From Ophiura sarsii (taxonomy: Eukaryota; Echinodermata; Ophiuroidea; Amphilepidida; Ophiuridae): a stretch of DNA of 64,000 nucleotides. Below are positions 1 through 21,147 of the stretch, in pieces. A program made the position numbers and the translations under genes. Each line of letters begins with the position of its first letter. The first letter of the stretch is position 1. The notes under the pieces were generated by a model. It worked only from the letters and a program-made list of their open reading frames with translations. It was not told where the DNA came from and did not search any database. The DNA lies in contig CM069452.1 in the NCBI GenBank assembly GCA_035610835.1, positions 71,210,919 to 71,274,918 of the forward strand. The letters are read 5' to 3'.

Positions 1-27
1 CCAATTCTCCATCCATGCACCTCTTAC

Positions 28-2064
28 CTGCAGTACGTAAGAAGTAGCTTCTGGTACCTCAAAATAGTAGTGATAGTTTACCGCAGCGAGGGCGCTAAAT
101 GACCACGTTAACCCGAGTAGCACCAGCACTGCTATCGCACCGCGGATGCGGCGTACCATGTTCTTTTGTTTGTCTGTTTTATGAAGTTTTAAAAAGAAAA
201 GATTTCTGATTTTATAGTTTAAAGGTATATGACCCGATCACTTTTTTGGGGCTATGATTTTTTTTTCATATCAAGATATTTTGGTATCAGAAGAATCCCC
301 ATATTTTTCTCATTATGTCTGTAAAATATTAGGGGCCAGAAATGTTTCATTTGGAAATTATAGGCTAAAATGTGGTGAATTACTGCCAAAGGTGGTTAAC
401 CACCAGCCAGTCTGTGTACTAATCAATGGGCTGTTGTGACCTTGTGCTTCTAAAAATAGAACGATTGGAGTTATGCAACTCAAACTTTGGAATGCAACAA
501 TTTTAAGGATGACCTTTCATGTAAAATAGAAAACATCAAGTTGAAAATCGGGTCATCTACCTTTAAATACTACAGTAACTTGATAAAGGATCAAGAGTCG
601 ATAAGAGAGAAAGCACATTCTGATAATAAAACATTGAAATGTTACAGCTCTGGAATATTTTTGTTTGTCTAGGAAATCAAACCCAGTGGCGTAGCCCGAG
701 GGGGCCAAATATTCGAGTCGCATCGGTTGAGATTGGCACTGTTAGTTATCAAGCTTGATTGTTTGCGTCAGTTTGGGGGACGCCACCCCACAACCCCCCC
801 CCCCTCCCCCCTGCTCTCAAGTTTCTGACTCAACGGCACCCCTCCCTCCCCCTCCACTCCCAAGTTTTCTGATTGGCAGAAATTCTCAAAAGTTGACAGC
901 CCCCTCCCCCATATGAAAACCCTAGCTACGCCACTAGTCAAACCTCACCAAACATGATACCTAAGCCCCAACAAACAAACACCCAAACAAACATTCTCCT
1001 CACCATTGATGTGCACTTTGTAGACGACCTTGATCACGAATCCAAAGATGACGCTATTGAAGATTATAATCGTCAACATTGGTAGAAGAAAGACGAAATA
1101 GAAAGCCTTATGGGAGAGCTGGCACCTGTGGAGAATGGAAAAATATTTCATTATGTTCCCTTCCCTTAACACTTTTGGACCGGTGATTTTGACATTTCGC
1201 CGGTAATCAATCATCTAAGATTTTGTCAACCGCTGACTATGTGGTCCATTTCAGGGTTATGAAGGTTAGTTTATGCCCTTGAGGCATAGTTATGTCCTTT
1301 GCAGTCTTTTAATTGGACCACATAGTGGGAAATAGACACATCCTTTGATGATTTATTACCGGCGAAATGTCAAATCACCGGTCCAAAAGGGTTAAGGGAC
1401 TGGGAACATATTGTTTTTTTAGTTTTGTCTTGTGTTTGTTTCAATGTTAATTTTTAGTTTGTTCTATGCTTAAATTTCAAGGGTATCCTTGTATTTCAGA
1501 GGTGTATCAGAGGTGTAGTTTTGGTAGGGGCATGTGCCCCTTTCAATATCCTCAAAACAAAACAATCACAGCACAACTCAACTCAACTCAACATGGAAAC
1601 TTTACCTCAACTCAACATAACATAAAAACACCCCAACACAACACACCCCAACACAACACACACCGGCCAACACAACACACCCGACACAAAACACAACAAA
1701 ATCCTCACAAAACCAATAATACTCAATAAATTAATACAATTGAGTTGACTCCACAGTTTTACCCTTCCAAATTGAACTAGCCCATTCGTGTCTGCCTTTA
1801 CACCACAAGTTGATTTGTTTGTGTATGGTTAGGCCACCCCAACCCGTTGGGGTGTATTGGGGGTGTGTTGGGGTGTGTTGTGTTGCGTGTATTGCGTTAG
1901 GATGTGTTAGGGTGTATTGTATTATGTTGGGGTGTGTTGTGTTGCCAATATATAATGAAATGTCCGAGTCTCAGATACTTACGCAAAACTGCAGTTGACT
2001 ATACTTCCATCAAAGATGGCTACATCAATAAGTATTGGAATGGTTATGATAAGTGCTGGCAGTC
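28..2064 (-). CDS. Adhesion-type GPCR (7tm_2), partial, TM4-TM6
   Basis: Three exons are readable on the minus strand with consistent phases and consensus splice sites: 2064-1983, 1125-1004 and 173-28. The first encodes GLPALIITIPILID..., a TM4 segment leading into an extracellular loop with a cysteine (VNCSFA). The second starts at CQLSHKAF and carries a hydrophobic TM5. The third encodes RRIRGAIAVLVLLGLTWSF, the third intracellular loop plus TM6 with the LLGLTW motif typical of adhesion/secretin GPCRs, and ends at a GTAAGAG donor before TM7. Phases agree across both introns (GC+G, then G+AC). TM7 would lie beyond the left edge; TM1-3 and the extracellular part were not found up to the gap. 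Ligand and subfamily cannot be told from this fragment. Confidence 0.8.
219..566. mobile_element. TTAA-flanked MITE, family A
   Basis: The element is bounded by TTAA on both sides. Its inverted ends read AGGTATATGACCCGATC on the left and GATTTTC..ATCGGGTCATCTACCT on the right. Related copies lie at 32026-32388, at 43273-43624 (inverted) and as partial ends at 58966-59053 and 61528-61613. The size (about 350 bp), lack of coding capacity and TTAA ends fit a non-autonomous piggyBac-like element. It sits in the GPCR intron between the TM5 and TM6 exons. Confidence 0.7.
665..945. repeat. Interspersed repeat with poly-C blocks and 'GCTACGCCACT' end
   Basis: C-rich and CT-rich blocks at about 785-910 are followed by CCCTAGCTACGCCACTAG; the left end has CAGTGGCGTAGCCCGAG. 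The same GTGGCGTAGCYAGG / CCTAGCTACGCCACT signature recurs at 5535, 7190, 16868, 20930 and 62070, next to long poly-C or poly-G runs. It is an interspersed repeat; the class cannot be assigned by eye. Confidence 0.55.
1166..1395. mobile_element. TTAA-flanked foldback MITE
   Basis: A 230-bp element with TTAA at each end. The left arm begins CACTTTTGGACCGGTGATTT and the right arm is its complement, ending ACCGGTCCAAAAGGG. Both arms also contain the CATTTCGCCGGTAAT block and its complement, and the TGTGGTCCA inner block. The structure fits a piggyBac-like MITE. Confidence 0.7.
1555..1965. repeat. CA-rich minisatellite and its inverted GT-rich counterpart
   Basis: At 1555-1725 the plus strand repeats CCCCAACACAACACA-like units; at 1835-1950 it repeats the complement (GGGGTGTGTTGTGTTG). 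Together they form a long imperfect inverted repeat just downstream of the TM4 exon. The open frames across it are low-complexity artefacts. Confidence 0.7.
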
Positions 2065-2234
2065 CTGTGGTAATATAAAAAAGACAGATTTATATTAAAA
2101 AGTTTCTAGGAATGAACTTCTATCACTAATTGTCTCAAATATACAATTAATCCCACAAGTAAAATTTCTGGAGATAATATTTAGGTTCCAAGTCAAAAAA
2201 TATATTACCAAATCATCTTTTATTAAAATAATGT

Positions 2235-3117
2235 TTATTCAATCATACCTTCTTTCATTGAATCATACCTTTACCTTTGTTCATTGAATCATACCTTTGT
2301 TGTTCATCGAATCATACCTTCGTTCATTGAATCATACTCTCATTAATTAAATCATACCTTCCTTCATTGAATCATACTTTCTTTCATTGAATTATACCTT
2401 TGTTCATTGAATAATACCTTCGTTCATTGAATCATGCCTTCTTTCATTGAATCATACCGTCATTTATTGAATTATATCTTCTTTCATTCAATCATACCTT
2501 ATTTCATTGAATCATACCTTCTTTCATTGAATCATACCTTCGTTCATTAAATCATACCTTCGTTCATTGAATCATACCTTCGTTCATTGAATCATATCTT
2601 CATTCAGTGAATCTTACCGTCGTTCATTAAATCATACCTTCATTCAGTGAATCATACCTTTGTTCATTGAATCTTGCAGTAGTTCATCGAGTCATACCTT
2701 CATTCAGTAAATCTTACCTTCTTTCATTGAATCATACCTTCTTTCGATGAATCAAACCTTCATTCAGTGAATCATACCTTCATTCATTGAATCATACCTT
2801 CATTCATTGATTTTACCTTCATTGATTGAATTGTAACTTCATTCAGTGAATCTTACCTTCGTTCATTGAATCATACCTTCATTCATTGAATCTTAACTTC
2901 ATTGATTGAATTGTACCTTCATTCAGTGAATGTTACCTTTGTTCATTGAATCATACCTTCGTTCATTGAATCAAACCTTCTTTCGTTGAATCATACCTTC
3001 ATTCAGTGAATCTTACCTTCATTGATTGAACCATACCTTCATTCATTTAATCATACCTTCTTTCATTGAATCATACCTTTCATTGAATCATACCTTCTTT
3101 CATTGAATAATACCTTG
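2235..3117. repeat. 20-bp minisatellite, first block
   Basis: Dozens of tandem copies of TTCATTGAATCATACCTTCG with point variation (CATTCAGTGAATCTTACC variants, occasional 1-2 bp indels). With the block at 3600-5097 it forms one array of about 2.4 kb split by an insertion. No coding potential. Confidence 0.95.
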
Positions 3118-3599
3118 GTTTGATTTGATTTGATTTGATATCATTTGGGTCCTACGACCCTGGATAACCCAATAAGCTTATTAGCTTATTTCCATTGGGG
3201 TCCGTTAGATGTGTGAACAGATACAGACCGGGATGATCCCCTACTCTTTACGAAAGAGTCTGTAACCTTTTAACGTGCTCGGGTATTGCTCTTCCGATGC
3301 ACGGGACCACCATTTATATGTGACTTCCGAACCACTGTTTTTTGCTGCCATTAGGAAATCGTCACAACTCATTTCGCTTCATTTACCAGGCTACCGATAC
3401 GGCGCACACACAGTATCAGCACTTAGATTGTAATATCCCCTAACAGCTCCCCAATCTCGCTTGGGTCGACGAAGCAATTGAGACTAAGTACCTTGCCCAA
3501 GGATACAAACAAGTTGGCTGTAGTGGGGCTAGAACTCACAACCTTTGCATCGTGAGACCGGCATGCTATCCACTACACCACACGTGCTCTCTTAAGTGA
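3118..3599 (-). mobile_element. tRNA-derived SINE-like insertion in the minisatellite
   Basis: The minisatellite is interrupted here by unrelated sequence. On the minus strand the head reads GGTGTAGTGGATAGCATGCC (box A-like), followed by GGTTGTGAGTTCTAGCCCC (degenerate box B-like), as in tRNA-derived SINE heads. The far end is a GATTT short tandem (about 3120-3138), a plausible SINE tail. The body contains TTGCCCAAGGATACAAACA, resembling a conserved SINE body motif. I infer a SINE on the minus strand. Confidence 0.6.
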
Positions 3600-5097
3600 T
3601 CTTATCTTCGTTCATTGAATCATACCGTTGTTCATTGAATCGTACCGTCGTTCATTGAATCATACCTTCGTTTCATTGAATCATACCTTCTTTCATTGAA
3701 TCATACCTTCTTTCATTGAATCATACCTTCTTTCATTACATTATACTTTCATTCATTGAACCATACCTTCGTTCATTGAAACATACCTTCTTTCATTGAA
3801 TCATACCTTCGTTTCATTGAATCATACCTTTATTCAGTGAATCTTGCCGTCGTTCATTGAATCATACCTTCATACCTTTTTTCATTGAATCATATCTTTT
3901 TTTGTTGAATCATAACCTTCATTCAGTGAATTTTACCTTCGTTCATTGAATCATACGGTTGTTCATTGAATCATACCGTTGTTCATTGAATCATACTGTT
4001 GTTCATTGAATCATACCTTCATTTAGTGAATATTACCTTCTTTGATTGAAGCATACCTTCATTAATTGAATCATACCTTCTTTCATTGAATCATACCATC
4101 TTTCATTGAATCATACCTTCTTTCATTGAATCATACCTTTGTTCATTGAATCATACCTTCGTTCATTGAATCATACCCTAATTCATTGAATCATACCTTC
4201 TTTCATTGAATCATACCTTCTTTCATTGAATCATACCTTCGTTCATTGAACCATACCCTAATTCATTGAATCAAACCTTCTTTCATTGAATCATACCTTC
4301 GTTCATTGAATTATACCTTCGTTTATTGAAATATACCATCGTTCATTGAATCATACCTTCGTTCATTGAATCATACCTTCGTTCATTGAATCATACCTTC
4401 GTTTCATTGAATCATACCATCATTCATTGAATTATACCTTCGTTTATTGAAATATACCTTCGTTCATTGAATCATACCTTCGTTCATTGAATCAAACCTT
4501 CGTTCATTGAATCATACCTTCGTTTCATTTAATCATACCATCGTTCATTGAATTATACCTTCGTTTATTGAAATATACCTTCGTTCATTGAATGATACCT
4601 TCGTTCATTGAATCATACCTCCTTTCATTGAATCATACCTCCTTTCATTGAATCATACCTTCATTCAGTGAATCTTACCTTCATTGATTGATTCGTACCT
4701 TCATTCAGTAAATCATACCTTCTTTCATTGAATCACATCTTCACTCATTGAATCATACCTTCGTTCATTAAATCATACCTTCATTCATTGAATCAAACCT
4801 TCGTTCATTAAATCATACCTTCATTCATTGAATCATGCCTTCGTTCATTGAATCATACCTTCGTTCATTTAATCATACGTTCATTCATTGAATCATACCT
4901 TCATTCATTAAATCATACCTTCATTTATTGAATTATACCTTCAATCATTGAGTCATACGTTCGTTCATTCATTTAATCATACCTTCATTCATTGAATCAT
5001 CGTTTATTGAATCATACCTTCGTTCATTTGAATCATACTTTCATGTATTGAATCATACCTTCATTCAGTTAATCTTACCTTCATTGATTGAATAGTC
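3600..5097. repeat. 20-bp minisatellite, second block
   Basis: Continuation of the TTCATTGAATCATACCTTCG array with the same variant types. A higher-order pattern is visible around 4290-4610, where units with TCGTTTATTGAAATATACC recur at intervals of about 130 bp. The array ends near TTGAATAGTCCG. Confidence 0.95.
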
Positions 5098-5584
5098 CGT
5101 CGAGAAGTCCCCTCGCCCAGTGAGCTATAGAGCGCCCCCACACGAGAACCGACAGGCCCGAGGGTCCTTCGGCATACGTCCATACCCCCCGCAGCGCGCT
5201 CATTATAATAAACGGTGACCTGCCAAATGTCCAATTTAACGAATGACGTAGTTAACCAAATATGGTATGTCCACGCCCGGCCGGATTGTGTTTCCCAAAG
5301 AGGAGCGCCCCTGTGTGCGTGTCACTTGCACTAACGCGCGTGCTCAGCGTTTCAAACAAACCGTCCACGCGCATGCTGATGAGTGATGACACATTGTTAG
5401 TCTGATCAAATGAGACTGTATTTTGGATGGGAAAATTTAAACATTGGATGAAGTTTAATATGGTTTTGTCAATGAAGGCCCGGCGGTGCAGCAAAATGGC
5501 TAGTACCGAACGAGTATCAAGGCCGGCCCCAATATCAGTAGCGTAACTAGGGTCTTCAATTTATTTGTTTTAATTTAATTTAAT

Positions 5585-5615
<31 letters not shown>

Positions 5616-6226
5616 GGGCATGTGGGGGGACAGGCATGTCATCAGGGGGGGGGGGGGGGGGTATCTGACTCCTTTTTTAGTATACATAGGTATACCTGGT
5701 GGTTTGTAATTTCATTATTTCATTTGGAGGGCATCAGGGGGTTGCAAGTTGTATTATTTTGGTGATTTAATTATCACATTGGATGATCAAGTTGGTGATT
5801 TTGCGCTACTGGTATGGCAGGAAGTAGAGATAATCTACTTACTTGTTATCACATAAAAAAATGTGCTTGCACCAATGAATGCAAATGATGTTGAGAGGTT
5901 GTCAATATAGATTGAGATAAAATATGTTCTAAAAATTAATTAGCTTCAAAAGTCTGAAAGTAGCCAAATAGAAACAATGTTTGAAATCACTCAAGTGTGA
6001 CGATTATTTTTTATATCCTCAAAATTGACTTAAACTAAAATAATCATTAGTTATTTGAACAACCTAGGCCTAACTGTATAACAACAGTTATGAAAGAGAG
6101 ATGGGAATAAAAGGTTAGAGAAGAAGACGGATTTTTTTTTAAATCACCAACCCTTACAAAATGGCATATAGCCTATTGTCAGTTTGATACGTCGATCCGA
6201 TTTTAATAATTTAAAAATCTCACGAA
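5098..6226. other. CpG-richer non-coding stretch and poly-G repeat before the gap
   Basis: From 5098 to about 5520 the sequence is noticeably richer in GC and CpG than its surroundings (GCGCGCTC, CACGCGCGTG-type stretches) and could be a promoter or first-exon area, but no exon is recognised. At 5535-5665 there is a GTAGCGTAACTAGGG repeat head with two long poly-G runs (5596-5618 and 5645-5660). The remainder to the gap is AT-rich with nothing recognisable. Confidence 0.5.
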
Positions 6227-6326
6227 NNNNNNNNNNNNNNNNNNNNNNNNNNNNNNNNNNNNNNNNNNNNNNNNNNNNNNNNNNNNNNNNNNNNNNNNNN
6301 NNNNNNNNNNNNNNNNNNNNNNNNNN
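6227..6326. other. Assembly gap (100 N)
   Basis: Exactly 100 N. A round number like this is a scaffolding placeholder, so the true distance, and possibly the relative orientation of the two sides, is unknown. The missing first exon(s) of the solute-binding-protein-like gene may lie in or near it. Confidence 1.
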
Positions 6327-6393
6327 CCACTTGAAACCTCGGTCTTATTATACGTCTTAATAACGTTCTATTGCTTATCTTTATACATTCTAG

Positions 6394-16148
<9,755 letters not shown>

Positions 16149-16282
16149 ATAACACCTTAAATTTACAAAATAGGCAAATAATTGAGAGATGTTTGCATAT
16201 AGTCTGAAAAGTAGCTATTCTTCCACAGCAGAACGCAATACACTGAACCAATTAGAGTATAATTTTGAATAGGATGCTGCTT

Positions 16283-16623
16283 CTATAGATGAGGTGACCT
16301 ATGATGTCATGTATTTACAAATGGGACACCCTCTGTTGTTTCCCTCCAGGCAGAATATACAGTAAAGTTAATGAAGACAACATGAAATTTCTTTCTAATG
16401 AATTGTAAAACTCATTTAGTTTTAGTTTTTTGTGTGAAATGCGATAGCTTATAGCATTCCTAAGCAAGTTTAAAGACAGTTTTGATAACAATTTGCTGTG
16501 ACACCACAATCTAGTTAGAAAACCTGATCTGGCCTTTAAACTATAGGAACTCTTGACCGGTGTGTTTTGTCTCAAACCAACAGAGGGCATCCTAAATGTC
16601 AACAAATGTCACCTCATCTATAG
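16283..16623. mobile_element. Foldback element downstream of the solute-binding-like gene
   Basis: The ends CTATAGATGAGGTGAC and GTCACCTCATCTATAG are exact complements. The interior is about 310 bp and AT-rich, with complementary ACCCTCTGTTGTTT / AAACCAACAGAGGG blocks. It lies about 135 bp past the stop codon. Confidence 0.7.
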
Positions 16624-17443
16624 CAGGGATTTGGTAGAATTAGACTGTATTTCTATAGCTAGTTTAATCAGTTCCAAATTGGCGAGAAATATTCATTTTT
16701 TATCTCTCCGCATGCATAAGTAATCCAAGCGTACTTGCACAATTATGGTCACATGCATCACACATATGATGCACAGTGCGCTTGTTGCCTTCATTTTCAC
16801 CCGCATTCTTCAGTTTTCATTCACTGCTGCAAGGAGGCTTCGCCAATTTCAAACTGATCAAACTATAGTGGCGTAGCCGTAGGGGCGCCCAGCTTCGGGG
16901 GTCTTTTCGGCAAAATTCAGTGTGTCAGCCAAGCATTCATTTTGTTGATCTCTAAAAAAATCATGAAGAGCAGATTGGAAACTTGGTCTTTAACTTTCAC
17001 AGGGAGCACTTTATACACAAAGGAAAACCCCCCGTGCTTACACCCCAGCGGGGTACTCAGATTTGGTTTGGTCAGGGGGGGGGGGGGGGGGGGGGGGGGG
17101 GGAGGGGGATGCCGCTGGAGATTCAAAACCCTACCCATTTCAAAGGGTGATTTTGAAGGAAAAAACAGTACCCATTTCTAAGGATTTTCTTCATTATAGA
17201 CGGTGCGCCGCGGCTTACACAGGGGATTTGGTAGAATTTCACTGTGCGCCTATAGTTTTATCTGTTCCAAATTGGCGAAGCCTCCTTACAGCAGCGAATG
17301 AATACAGAAGGATGCGGGCGTGCATTAAGGCAAAAAGCGCTGTATTCATCATATGCATGACGCATGCGTGCCGCCAAAACCATGTTTGTGCATGTGGCCA
17401 TAACTTTATTTCTCCCCAATTGGAAACTGATTGAACAGTGAAC
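16624..17443. mobile_element. Composite interspersed repeat (CCAAATTGGCGA family)
   Basis: Two copies of a roughly 230-bp unit with CAGTTCCAAATTGGCGA ends (about 16660-16866 and 17255-17440) flank a segment with GTGGCGTAGCCGTAGGGGCG, a poly-G run (17076-17101) and a GGGATTTGGTAGAATT block. The same composite recurs at 20715-21150 and in part at 27640-27870 and 51705-51840. The GGGATTTGGTAGAATT block resembles the end of the DUF1295 gene's last exon. Confidence 0.65.
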
Positions 17444-17445
17444 TA

Positions 17446-18526
17446 CAGCGTGTATCAAAAAGAACGCAACACTTTTTGTCGAGAGCTCTACGGTCACAGT
17501 AAAAGGCAAATCACTCTAAAACTTATATATTCTGTTAGGTCTACTTATTGGCTATCACATAATTAAATTACAACGATATCGATTATTTATTCGCTGAGAT
17601 ATTAAAGGTATAAGTAGAGAAGTGCAAAACACGTTTACATCGTTCGTTCTAAAAACTTAGATTTTCCTGTCCGATTAGTGTTATGCATGGTGCACCGGTT
17701 AACAGTTTAATAACTATTTAATGGTTTATCCTAATTTCCTTTGTTTGAGTAAGGTGGTACATAAAATCATTGAATCGTGTAATCTGATAATCATTCGAGC
17801 ATTTGAATACGTCAATCACCCTTTTTAAGTTCTGAAGCACCGATTGCTATGATCGCTACATAATGTCTATGGTACGTTCTTTCATAAATTAAAGTTCATA
17901 ATCGATGCATCTTAAAACAAGGATAGCATTTTGAGGGTCGAGCAGCACCATAATGTCCCATTTTCATTTACAATAGACTAACAATGACTGATTCATACAA
18001 GACAATTACTACCTTCACTGGACTATTCCATTTGTTTATCTTTTGAATAATGTGCCATACTGTTTTATTTATGACATTAACGAGAGAAAAAGAGAGAGGA
18101 TTTGCAAACAGACTTTGTAATCTGGATTTTCAAATTGTGTCAACTAATAATTTATTGCCAGATTTAATTAATATTGATATGATACTGTAATAGCCAGACA
18201 TTTGATACTTTAACGTGTTATTTTCTTCTCAGAATGATGAGTTTGATTCCAATTATTTAAGTACAATGAGTTATTAAAGTGTCTTGCTAATATTTACCTG
18301 ACAAGAAAATCAGGCATACAGGATAAACGATGTAAAACGTGTTTTGCACTTGTCTACTTGTATCTTTGATATCTCCGCAAATCAATAATCGATATCGCTG
18401 TAATTTGACTATGTGATAGCCAATAAGTACACCTAACAGAATATATAAATTTCAGAGTGTTTTGTGATTTGCCGTAATCAGAGAGCTCGCGACAAAAAGT
18501 GTTGCGTTTTTTTTTGATACACCCTG
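17446..18526. mobile_element. 1.08-kb mariner-type foldback (CAGSGTGTATC ends)
   Basis: The left end is CAGCGTGTATCAAAAAGAAC and the right end the complement of CAGGGTGTATCAAAAAAAAA, flanked by TA. The long arms share AAAGTGTTGCG, TCTGTTAGGT and TAGCCAATAAGTA blocks in inverted order. It lies inside a composite repeat whose uninterrupted counterpart is at 27850-27895, which supports precise insertion at TA. No transposase. Confidence 0.8.
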
Positions 18527-18562
18527 TATAGGTGCTGGTATTAAGCGGTTCCCCAGTTTATG

Positions 18563-18655
18563 TTAACACTTTCCACGCGGCAATCGTCTGCAGACGACAG
18601 TTCCAAAATGTCACTAAATGTTTCAAAATGTCAAAATTATTGAATTAAACTAAAA
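18563..18655. mobile_element. TTAA MITE 'CACTTTCCACGCGGC' family, left-end fragment
   Basis: TTAACACTTTCCACGCGGCA followed by the TCGTCTGCAGACGACAG palindrome. The element breaks off near 18655. Full copies of the family lie at 28618-28853, 48352-48595 and 62178-62428. Confidence 0.75.
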
Positions 18656-18904
18656 TACACGCCGATTGACACTGCAGGTGTTAGCAAGCTTGTTAACATG
18701 TTTTTATTCGTTATTACATAAATCAAATGTACGCTCAAAATTGTGAATTTGATCTGTATAGTGTCGTGTATGAATTAGGTCAATACACAGGTATGTTTTG
18801 TTTCTTGAAAAATAAGAAAAAACAACGCGAATGTTGATATTATTGCTCAAAATAACACTCCCTTGCAGGGTCGTGCTGTTATTCACATATCAACATCAGC
18901 GCGC

Positions 18905-19829
18905 ATGCATTGATTGGTCCTAATTTCCTCTTGTGACAACACATACACATTTATTGACCTATAATTCATTTCTGCGCTGACATCGAGTCATTCCATAGTA
19001 GTTGGCTATCCATCACATGCGTGACTGTACTTGCCGGGGGTGTATACACACACAAAAACAGAATTTCGGCTTATCGCTCAGTTTCATCTATACAGGGTGG
19101 TCCAAAAAAAACTATACCCAACTTTGGAGGCCATTTTCTCCTAGATGATAAAATATTTTAGTAATTTGGTTTGCATATTATTAAAGCATATATCGTTGAG
19201 CATTATTGGTGAAAATAGGGAAGATATTACATTAATATTTTTTGAGATATTGCTATTTTTAGCGAGTATGTGTAAAAATGGCTTTTCCACGGGAGCTGTC
19301 AATGCATCAACATGTTTGAATATGATATGACAATGACACACCTTTGTATTCATTGCACAGTTGACAATGACAAGCACACCTTATTAAACTTAATCCTTAA
19401 CTGCTTATAATGGGTCTTGGGTCATTACATTATTGTGTCATATCATATTGTCATAAAAGTGCATATCATGTTGATGCATTGACAGCTCCCGTGGAAAAGC
19501 CATTTTTACACATACTCGCTAAAAATAGCAATATCTCAAAAAATATTAATGTAATATCTTCCCTATTTTCACCAATAATGCTCAACGATATATGCTTTAA
19601 TAATATGCAAACTAAATTACTAAAATATTTTATCATCTAGGAGAAAATGGCCTCCAAAGTTGGGTATAGTTTTTTTTGGACCACCCTGTACACCCCCGGC
19701 AGGTATAACAGTCACACATGTGATGGATAGCCAACTACTATGGAATGTCTCGATGTCCACGCAGAAATGAATTATAGGTCAATAAATGTGTATGTGTTGT
19801 CACAAGAGGAAATTAGGATTGTAATGAGT
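18905..19829. mobile_element. Nested palindromic element with CAGGGTGGTCC inner ends
   Basis: Arms of about 400 bp are complementary from TCCTAATTTCCTCTTGTG (about 18920) to CACAAGAGGAAATTAGGA (19802-19819). Inside, TACAGGGTGGTCC at 19091 and its complement ending at 19690 look like mariner-type ends with TA. It abuts, and seems to cut off, the reverse transcriptase fragment that begins near 19830. Confidence 0.75.
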
Positions 19830-20714
19830 CTGGATTTAGTACGCCGATCTTCAAGAGTGTCACAATCAAGGCTTTTAACTAGGGCAGATGCACTGGTTTC
19901 TCTATTGTAATCCCTGGTCACAAAACGTGCAGCTCTTCTTTGCACTTTTTCGATGGTGCCGTATTTGTGATTTTTATGATGGGGGTCCCATATGACATAT
20001 GCAGGACTCAAGTCTAGGACGAACAAGTGCCTTGTAAGCAATTGATTTAACATAGGCAGAGCAGCTGTGAAGATTGCGACGCAGTAAACCCAGCATTCTG
20101 TTTGCTTTATTGCTGATTTTGTTTATGTGAGGAGCCCAATTCATGTCCTTGGATATTTCCACACCTAAGTATGGATAGCTGTCCACATCTTCCAGAGGTG
20201 TGCCACTCATGTTATATGTGTTTACTGTTGGTTTACGCTTGTGAGTCATCCGTATTGAGTACACTTGGATTTGTTGAAGCTCATCTGCCACTTTCTCTCC
20301 CAATTCGTTATGACGTCAATATCAGCCTGAAGCTGAAGCTGGTCACTATGTGATGTTATTTCCCTATAGAGGATACAGTCATCTGCGAACAGTCTGACAT
20401 CTGACCGGATGTTTTCTGGCAGATCATTTAAGTAAATCAGGAAGAGAAGGGGGCCGAGGAGAGTTCCTTGAAGAACCCCCGAAGTCACCTTAGCTTTTGT
20501 AGAAAAAGCACCATCTAGTACCACTCTCTGGTGACGTTTGGTTAGAAAACACTCAATCCAGGTGAGGATATTGTTCCTAATCCAAACATTTTGTAGCTTC
20601 AGCAGAAGGTGTTTATAAGGCACAGTGTCAAAGGCCTTGCTAAAATCCATAATGATGAGATCAGCTTGGCCCTTTGAGTCCACAATTTTGGCGAGGTTAT
20701 CAATTTGTTGCTGT
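19830..20714 (-). pseudogene. Non-LTR retrotransposon reverse transcriptase, degenerate
   Basis: On the minus strand the frames give ADLIIMDFSKAFDTVPYKHL (RT block with the catalytic D), GVLQGTLLGPLLFLIYLNDL, and LFADDCILYR (the F/YADD catalytic box). A second frame gives YPYLGVEISKDMNWAPHI and KISNKANRMLGLLRRNL, and a third gives KVQRRAARFVTRDYNRE, all typical of Jockey/CR1-like LINEs. Frame changes near 20262 and 20005 break the reading frame. It is truncated at 20714 by a composite repeat and at about 19830 by the palindromic element. A dead fragment with no ORF1 or endonuclease. Confidence 0.9.
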
Positions 20715-21147
20715 AAGGAGGCTTCGCCAATTTGGAACTGACCAAACTATAGCAATACAGTCAAATTCTACCAAATCCCCTGTGTAAGCACAGGTGTCTT
20801 CCTTGGTGTATTAAGTGCTACCTGTGAAAGTTAACCAAGTTTCCAATCTGCTCTTTTGTCAACAAAATGAATGCTTGGCTGACACACTACAGTTTGCCAA
20901 AAAAAGACCCCCAAAGCTGGGCGCCCCTACGCCACTATAATAGTTTGATCAGTTTGGAATTGGTGAAGCCTCTTTACAGCAGCGAATGAATACAGAAGGA
21001 CACTGGCGCAAATGAAGACAACAAGCGCATTGTGCATCATATGCGTGATAACATGTGGTCATAATTGTGCAAGTATGCTTGGATTACTTTCGCATGCGGA
21101 GAGATAAAAACTGAAATTTCTCGCCAATTTGGAGCTGATTAAACTAC
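20715..21147. mobile_element. Composite interspersed repeat, inverted copy
   Basis: GGCTTCGCCAATTTGGAACTG at about 20720 is followed by the TACCAAATCCCCTGTGTAAG block and GCGCCCCTACGCCACTATA, then a second CCAATTTGG unit to 21145. Same parts as 16624-17443, in the opposite order. Confidence 0.65.

Noticed and set aside
1466..1998. Open frames over the CA/GT-rich repeats
   Set aside because: Low-complexity translations of a minisatellite, mirrored on both strands.
2235..5097. CRISPR-like array
   Set aside because: The 20-bp units are directly adjacent without unique spacers, and the genome is eukaryotic.
5252..5494. Possible GPCR extracellular exon on the minus strand
   Set aside because: The translation has some hydrophobic and Ser/Thr content but no cysteine pattern, GPS motif or splice sites supporting it.
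16917..17181. Gly-rich and Pro-rich open frames
   Set aside because: Translations of a poly-G run on either strand.
19145..19640. Identical peptide in opposite-strand frames (VDALTAPVEKPFLHILAKNS)
   Set aside because: The two frames are the two arms of the foldback at 18905-19829, not a duplicated gene.
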